This document shows, one piece after another, positions 6,115-8,741 of a stretch of 8,741 nucleotides of DNA. The notes beneath the pieces are model-generated. The model did not search any database. It was not told the origin of the DNA and was given only the letters and a program-made list of their open reading frames with translations. Each line of letters begins with the position of its first letter. The first letter of the stretch is position 1. The stretch lies in assembly GCA_964550915.1 (NCBI GenBank), contig CAZKBY010000116.1:1-8741 (forward strand), in the 5' to 3' direction. The stretch comes from JARYMI01 sp964550915 (GTDB taxonomy: Bacteria; Acidobacteriota; Aminicenantia; Aminicenantales; UBA8522). Position numbers and translations under genes: made by a program.

Positions 6115-7713
6115 ATGAAAAGGTCCCGGAAAGACAAGACTAGACTTTTTGCTCTTTTGTTCCTGTCCTTTTTGATTTGTTTTTTGAACTCTTCCTCTTT
6201 CTCATTCCGGTCGCAAGACAAGCCTCAGGAGAATATTCTTTCGAAGTGGAGCCAGCAGCATGAGTTTTCGAATTTCCTGGCTTCAACAAGAGCGGCCATC
6301 ATCCAGGAATACATGGAGTTTCTCTCCGTTCCCAACGTGGCCGCGGACAAGGAGAACATCCGCCGTAATGCCCTTTTCGTCCAGGCCATGTTAGAACGCC
6401 GGGGGGTCAGAGCCCGCCTTATCGAAGAGGAAGGATGCCCGCCGCTCGTCTATGGAGAGTTGCTGGTGCCCGGAGCGTCGAAGACTTTGCTTCTCTATGC
6501 CCATTACGACGGCCAGCCGGCTAATCCGGCCGAATGGGCTTCCCCTCCCTGGAAGCCTGTGTTAAGGGATGGCCCGCTTGAAGCAGGGGGAAAGGAAATT
6601 CCTTTTAGCCTGCTCGAAAAATCTTCGGGGGAAGAATTTCGCTTGTATGCCCGGTCGGCGAGCGACGATAAGGCGCCGATCATGGCCATGGCTGCAGCTC
6701 TTGATTTCTTAAGGAGTCGGCCGCTTGACTTCTCGATGAGCGTGAAGTTCCTCTTTGAAGGCGAGGAGGAGGCCGGCTCGCCCCATCTTCTTTCTCTTCT
6801 GGAAAAGAACAAAATCCTTTTCTCTGGCGATGGAATCCTCCTTTGCGACGGCCCGGTTCATCAGACACGAAAGCCTCAAATCGTTTTTGGTGCGAGGGGG
6901 ATGCTCGATTTAGAGATGACCGTCTACGGTCCCAAGCGAGCCCTCCACAGCGGCCACTACGGAAACTGGGCGCCCAACCCGGCCGCCCTGCTCGCTAACC
7001 TCCTCGCTACCATGCGCGACAGCGAGGGAAAAATTCTTGTCGAAAACTTTTACGACGATGTCGCGCCGCTTACGGCCGAAGAAAGACAGGCGATCGCGGA
7101 AGCTCCTCAAACCGACACCATGCTCCTCCAGGAATTCGAGCTCGCCTGGAGCGAGGGCCGGCAAAGCCGGCTGGAGCAGCGGATCATGCTGCCGGCCATG
7201 AACATCAGGGGCCTCGAATCGGGCCATGTCGAAGAAAAGGCCGCCAACGCGATTCCGACTGAGGCAAAAGCCTCTATTGATTTCCGGCTTGTTCCCAATC
7301 AAACTCCGCAAAAAGTCAAGGAGCTCGTGGAGAGGCACCTCCTCAAACAGGGATTCCATATCGTTGATTCAACTCCAGGCAGAGAGATGAGGCTCGAGCA
7401 CCCGCGTCTGGTCAAGCTTGAATGGGGCGAAGGATATGCGCCGGCGCGCACGCCAATGAGCACGCCTTTTGCCAAAGCTGTTGTTCAGTCTCTCGAGGAA
7501 GTGGCCGGGCCCTCCTTGATCAAGATGCCGAGTCTTGGCGGCAGCATTCCCATGAGCGGAATCATGGATGTGTTGGGAATGCCCGCCGTGCTTCTTCCTA
7601 TTGTCAACCACGATAACAACCAGCACGGCCCCAACGAAAACCTCCGTCTCCAGAACCTCTGGGAGGGGATTGCGCTTTTTTCTTCTCTCCTGGAGGGGCT
7701 GGGCAAATACTGA
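6115..7713 (+). CDS. secreted M20-family metallopeptidase (carnosinase/dipeptidase-like)
   Basis: This 532-residue protein starts at ATG 6115, six nt after AGGAG (6104-6108). A basic N-terminus and hydrophobic stretch (about 11-25) form a signal peptide or membrane anchor. The M20 di-zinc site is complete by comparison with the carnosinase subfamily: H130 in YAHYDGQP with D132, bridging D184 in SASDDKAP, catalytic E218 and metal ligand E219 in EGEEEAGS, D245 in LLCDGP, and H504 in NQHGPNEN. H278 in ALHSGHYG matches the His that the dimerisation domain supplies to the neighbouring active site. Compared with a compact M20 dipeptidase there is an extra segment of about 20 residues (153-175) between RDG and the DDK motif. 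It likely hydrolyses peptides or amides outside the cytoplasm; the actual substrate cannot be read from the sequence. It is last in the four-gene run, 47 nt after the propeller gene. Confidence 0.94.
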   Translation: MKRSRKDKTRLFALLFLSFLICFLNSSSFSFRSQDKPQENILSKWSQQHEFSNFLASTRAAIIQEYMEFLSVPNVAADKENIRRNALFVQAMLERRGVRARLIEEEGCPPLVYGELLVPGASKTLLLYAHYDGQPANPAEWASPPWKPVLRDGPLEAGGKEIPFSLLEKSSGEEFRLYARSASDDKAPIMAMAAALDFLRSRPLDFSMSVKFLFEGEEEAGSPHLLSLLEKNKILFSGDGILLCDGPVHQTRKPQIVFGARGMLDLEMTVYGPKRALHSGHYGNWAPNPAALLANLLATMRDSEGKILVENFYDDVAPLTAEERQAIAEAPQTDTMLLQEFELAWSEGRQSRLEQRIMLPAMNIRGLESGHVEEKAANAIPTEAKASIDFRLVPNQTPQKVKELVERHLLKQGFHIVDSTPGREMRLEHPRLVKLEWGEGYAPARTPMSTPFAKAVVQSLEEVAGPSLIKMPSLGGSIPMSGIMDVLGMPAVLLPIVNHDNNQHGPNENLRLQNLWEGIALFSSLLEGLGKY

Positions 7714-7796
7714 CTTTAGGCCCCGGCTGGAGCAATAAGGCGTGGAAGCATTTCCCGCTATGTGATTTTTATGAAGAGAGCAGGAGGCTGATCTGA

Positions 7797-7898
7797 AGTC
7801 CCTGTAGCGGAGGGGGACCCGTCGGATTCTCCGACGGGGAGAACCGACGGGACTGGTTTCCCGGGGTGCGGGAGCCAAAGGGCAGCTCCCTGCGCCCT
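7797..7898 (+). other. structured element: two strong hairpins with competing pairings, possible RNA or repeat
   Basis: Hairpin A: 7818-7826 pairs perfectly with 7830-7838 (9 bp, TTC loop). Beyond an internal loop the helix continues as 7808-7810 with 7844-7846, 7804-7805 with 7847-7848, and 7797-7802 with 7849-7854 (AGTCCC/GGGACT), giving about 20 bp over 58 nt. Hairpin B: 7864-7875 pairs with 7885-7897 through 12 pairs, including one G-U and one bulged T (7891), with a 9-nt loop. Competing folds exist: CCGACGGG occurs twice (7831-7838 and 7844-7851), so 7818-7825 can use either copy; and 7855-7862 can pair with 7870-7876 instead of hairpin B. No T-run follows, so it is not an ordinary terminator. 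It could be a small RNA, an mRNA structure downstream of the M20 gene, or a copy of a dispersed palindromic repeat. The sense strand cannot be fixed from sequence alone. Confidence 0.5.
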
Positions 7899-7934
7899 AA
7901 TGAATTATATAAACGAGGAGTCTGACAGAGGACA

Positions 7935-7964
7935 TTGACGACTGGCCGTCATTTCCGACATAAT
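7935..7964 (+). promoter_or_regulatory. sigma70-like promoter for the M48 protease gene
   Basis: TTGACG (7935-7940, five of six matches) and CATAAT (7959-7964, five of six) are separated by 18 nt. Transcription would begin near 7971, leaving a leader of about 30 nt before ATG 8000. It lies downstream of the 7797-7898 element, so that element would not be part of this transcript. Confidence 0.6.
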
Positions 7965-7999
7965 GCCGGTATACAACATTTTCCAGAAAAGAGGCACTG

Positions 8000-8741
8000 A
8001 TGAAAAAAGTCAGCATCGTTATTATCATCGGGGGCCTAGTCCTGAGTGGCTTGAGCTGTGCCGTCAATCCTGTCACGGGCAAGAAAGAGCTCAGCTTTAT
8101 TTCAGAACAACAGGAGGTCGCACTCGGCCAGCAGACTGATGGGGAGGTTCGCGAGCAGTTCGGCGTCTATGACGACCCCGCGCTCACCGCCTACGTTGAG
8201 AACGTCGGAAAAGCCCTCGTTCCTCATACGCACCGGCCGAACCTTGATTACCACTTTGCGGTCCTGGACACCCCGGTTGTCAACGCTTTCGCCGTGCCGG
8301 GAGGCTACATTTACTTAACCCGAGGGATCCTTGCCTTGATGAACTCGGAGGCAGAAATGGCTGTAGTCCTCGGCCATGAGCTCGGCCACGTCAATGCCCG
8401 GCACAGTGTCCGGCGAATGAGCCAGATGATGCTCGTCCAAGCCGGCCTGGCCGTGGGAAGTGCGTTAAGTGAAACCGTGGCCAAAATTTCTGGCCTGGCC
8501 GGAGTGGGAATACAGCTCCTCTTCCTCAAGTACAGCCGTGACGACGAATACCAGGCCGACTCCCTTGGAGTGGAGTATTCCCGAAAAGGGGGCTTTAACC
8601 CGGGCGAAATGATCGGTTTCTTTGCTTCCCTTGAAAAATTGGGAGACCTGTCGGGAGGCCGGAGCCTGCCGGGTTTTCTCTCCACCCATCCACTGACCAA
8701 GAACCGAATCCAGGAGGTCCGGCTCATGCTCACTGCGAGCG
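8000..8741 (+). CDS. M48-family metalloprotease, putative lipoprotein (3' truncated)
   Basis: The gene starts at ATG 8000, five nt after AAGAGG (7989-7994), and runs off the window with 247 codons visible and no stop. The N-terminus is a signal peptide ending in GLSC, so C20 is the likely lipidation site; the lipobox is imperfect (Gly at -3, Leu at -2). The next residues (CAVNPVTGKKELSFIS) are the typical start of exported M48 proteases of the LoiP/BepA type. The zinc motif HELGH is at 126-130, with catalytic E127; the third zinc ligand is probably E183 in DDEYQAD, with D187 following. A STHPLTKNRI block (228-237) is typical of the domain's end. Relatives degrade misfolded or misassembled envelope proteins. 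Whether TPR repeats (as in BepA) follow cannot be seen. It has its own promoter and a 286-nt gap, so it is probably a separate unit from the M20 operon. Confidence 0.93.
   Translation, partial: MKKVSIVIIIGGLVLSGLSCAVNPVTGKKELSFISEQQEVALGQQTDGEVREQFGVYDDPALTAYVENVGKALVPHTHRPNLDYHFAVLDTPVVNAFAVPGGYIYLTRGILALMNSEAEMAVVLGHELGHVNARHSVRRMSQMMLVQAGLAVGSALSETVAKISGLAGVGIQLLFLKYSRDDEYQADSLGVEYSRKGGFNPGEMIGFFASLEKLGDLSGGRSLPGFLSTHPLTKNRIQEVRLMLTAS

Larger units (their letters stand above)
7714..7999. other. intergenic region with structured element and promoter
   Basis: This 286-nt gap separates the M20 gene from the M48 gene. The first 80 bases show no gene or clear terminator. Bases 7797-7898 are strongly self-complementary and are listed separately. 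An AT-rich stretch (7898-7914, TAATGAATTATATAAAC) follows, then a sigma70-like promoter (7935-7964) and the M48 ribosome site (AAGAGG, 7989-7994). Translations of this stretch look like low-complexity read-through of structured DNA rather than a protein. Confidence 0.6.

Noticed and set aside
7369..7878. 169-codon minus-strand open frame crossing the end of the M20 gene and the structured element
   Set aside because: It is antisense to conserved M20 motifs, including the HGPNEN zinc ligand region, and has an arginine-rich, low-information composition.
7864..7897. Hairpin B as a rho-independent terminator for the M20 operon
   Set aside because: The stem is strong but is followed by TAATGAATTATAT, not a T-run, and the opposite strand also lacks one next to the stems.
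7935..8000. 21-codon TTG-initiated frame ending on the M48 start codon
   Set aside because: Its start coincides with the -35 box of a good promoter and the nearby AGAGG is only 3 nt away, too close to serve it.
8311..8733. 140-codon minus-strand open frame
   Set aside because: It is antisense to the M48 protease, whose HELGH motif and flanks are clear; the product is Ser/Arg/Pro-rich with no domain.

Overview
This window looks like chromosomal DNA from a Gram-negative-type bacterium with an outer membrane. The signs are a TonB C-terminal domain, a Tat-exported protein, several signal peptides and a lipoprotein-like M48 protease. The mix of a DUF6599-type protein, a DUF362 protein, an LVIVD propeller and a secreted M20 peptidase, in moderately GC-rich DNA, suggests Candidatus Aminicenantes or a relative near Acidobacteriota. 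That placement is inference; no marker gene in the window proves it.

Left part (1-2172). The 3' end of a TonB-family gene is followed 4 nt later by a small coiled-coil protein gene. These converge on a minus-strand pair: rlmN (23S rRNA/tRNA adenine-C2 methyltransferase) and, upstream of it, a stand-alone CheY-like response regulator with a strong sigma70-like promoter.

Middle part (2173-7713). A divergent intergenic region opens a four-gene plus-strand run: a DUF6599-like exported protein, a Tat-exported DUF362 protein, a 14-repeat LVIVD beta-propeller protein and a secreted M20 metallopeptidase. Gaps are 7, 45 and 47 nt, so co-transcription is likely. All four products carry export signals, so this reads as a periplasmic or cell-surface module. 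Two members belong to families without a known biochemical function.

Right part (7714-8741). A 286-nt gap holds a strongly self-complementary stretch (about 7797-7898) with competing hairpins and no poly-T tail, then a sigma70-like promoter. This promoter drives an M48 metalloprotease gene (starting at 8000) that runs off the window. No rRNA, tRNA, CRISPR array, insertion sequence or phage gene is visible. The least explained parts are the 7797-7898 structured element, the DUF6599-DUF362-LVIVD-M20 run, and the TonB/coiled-coil pair.
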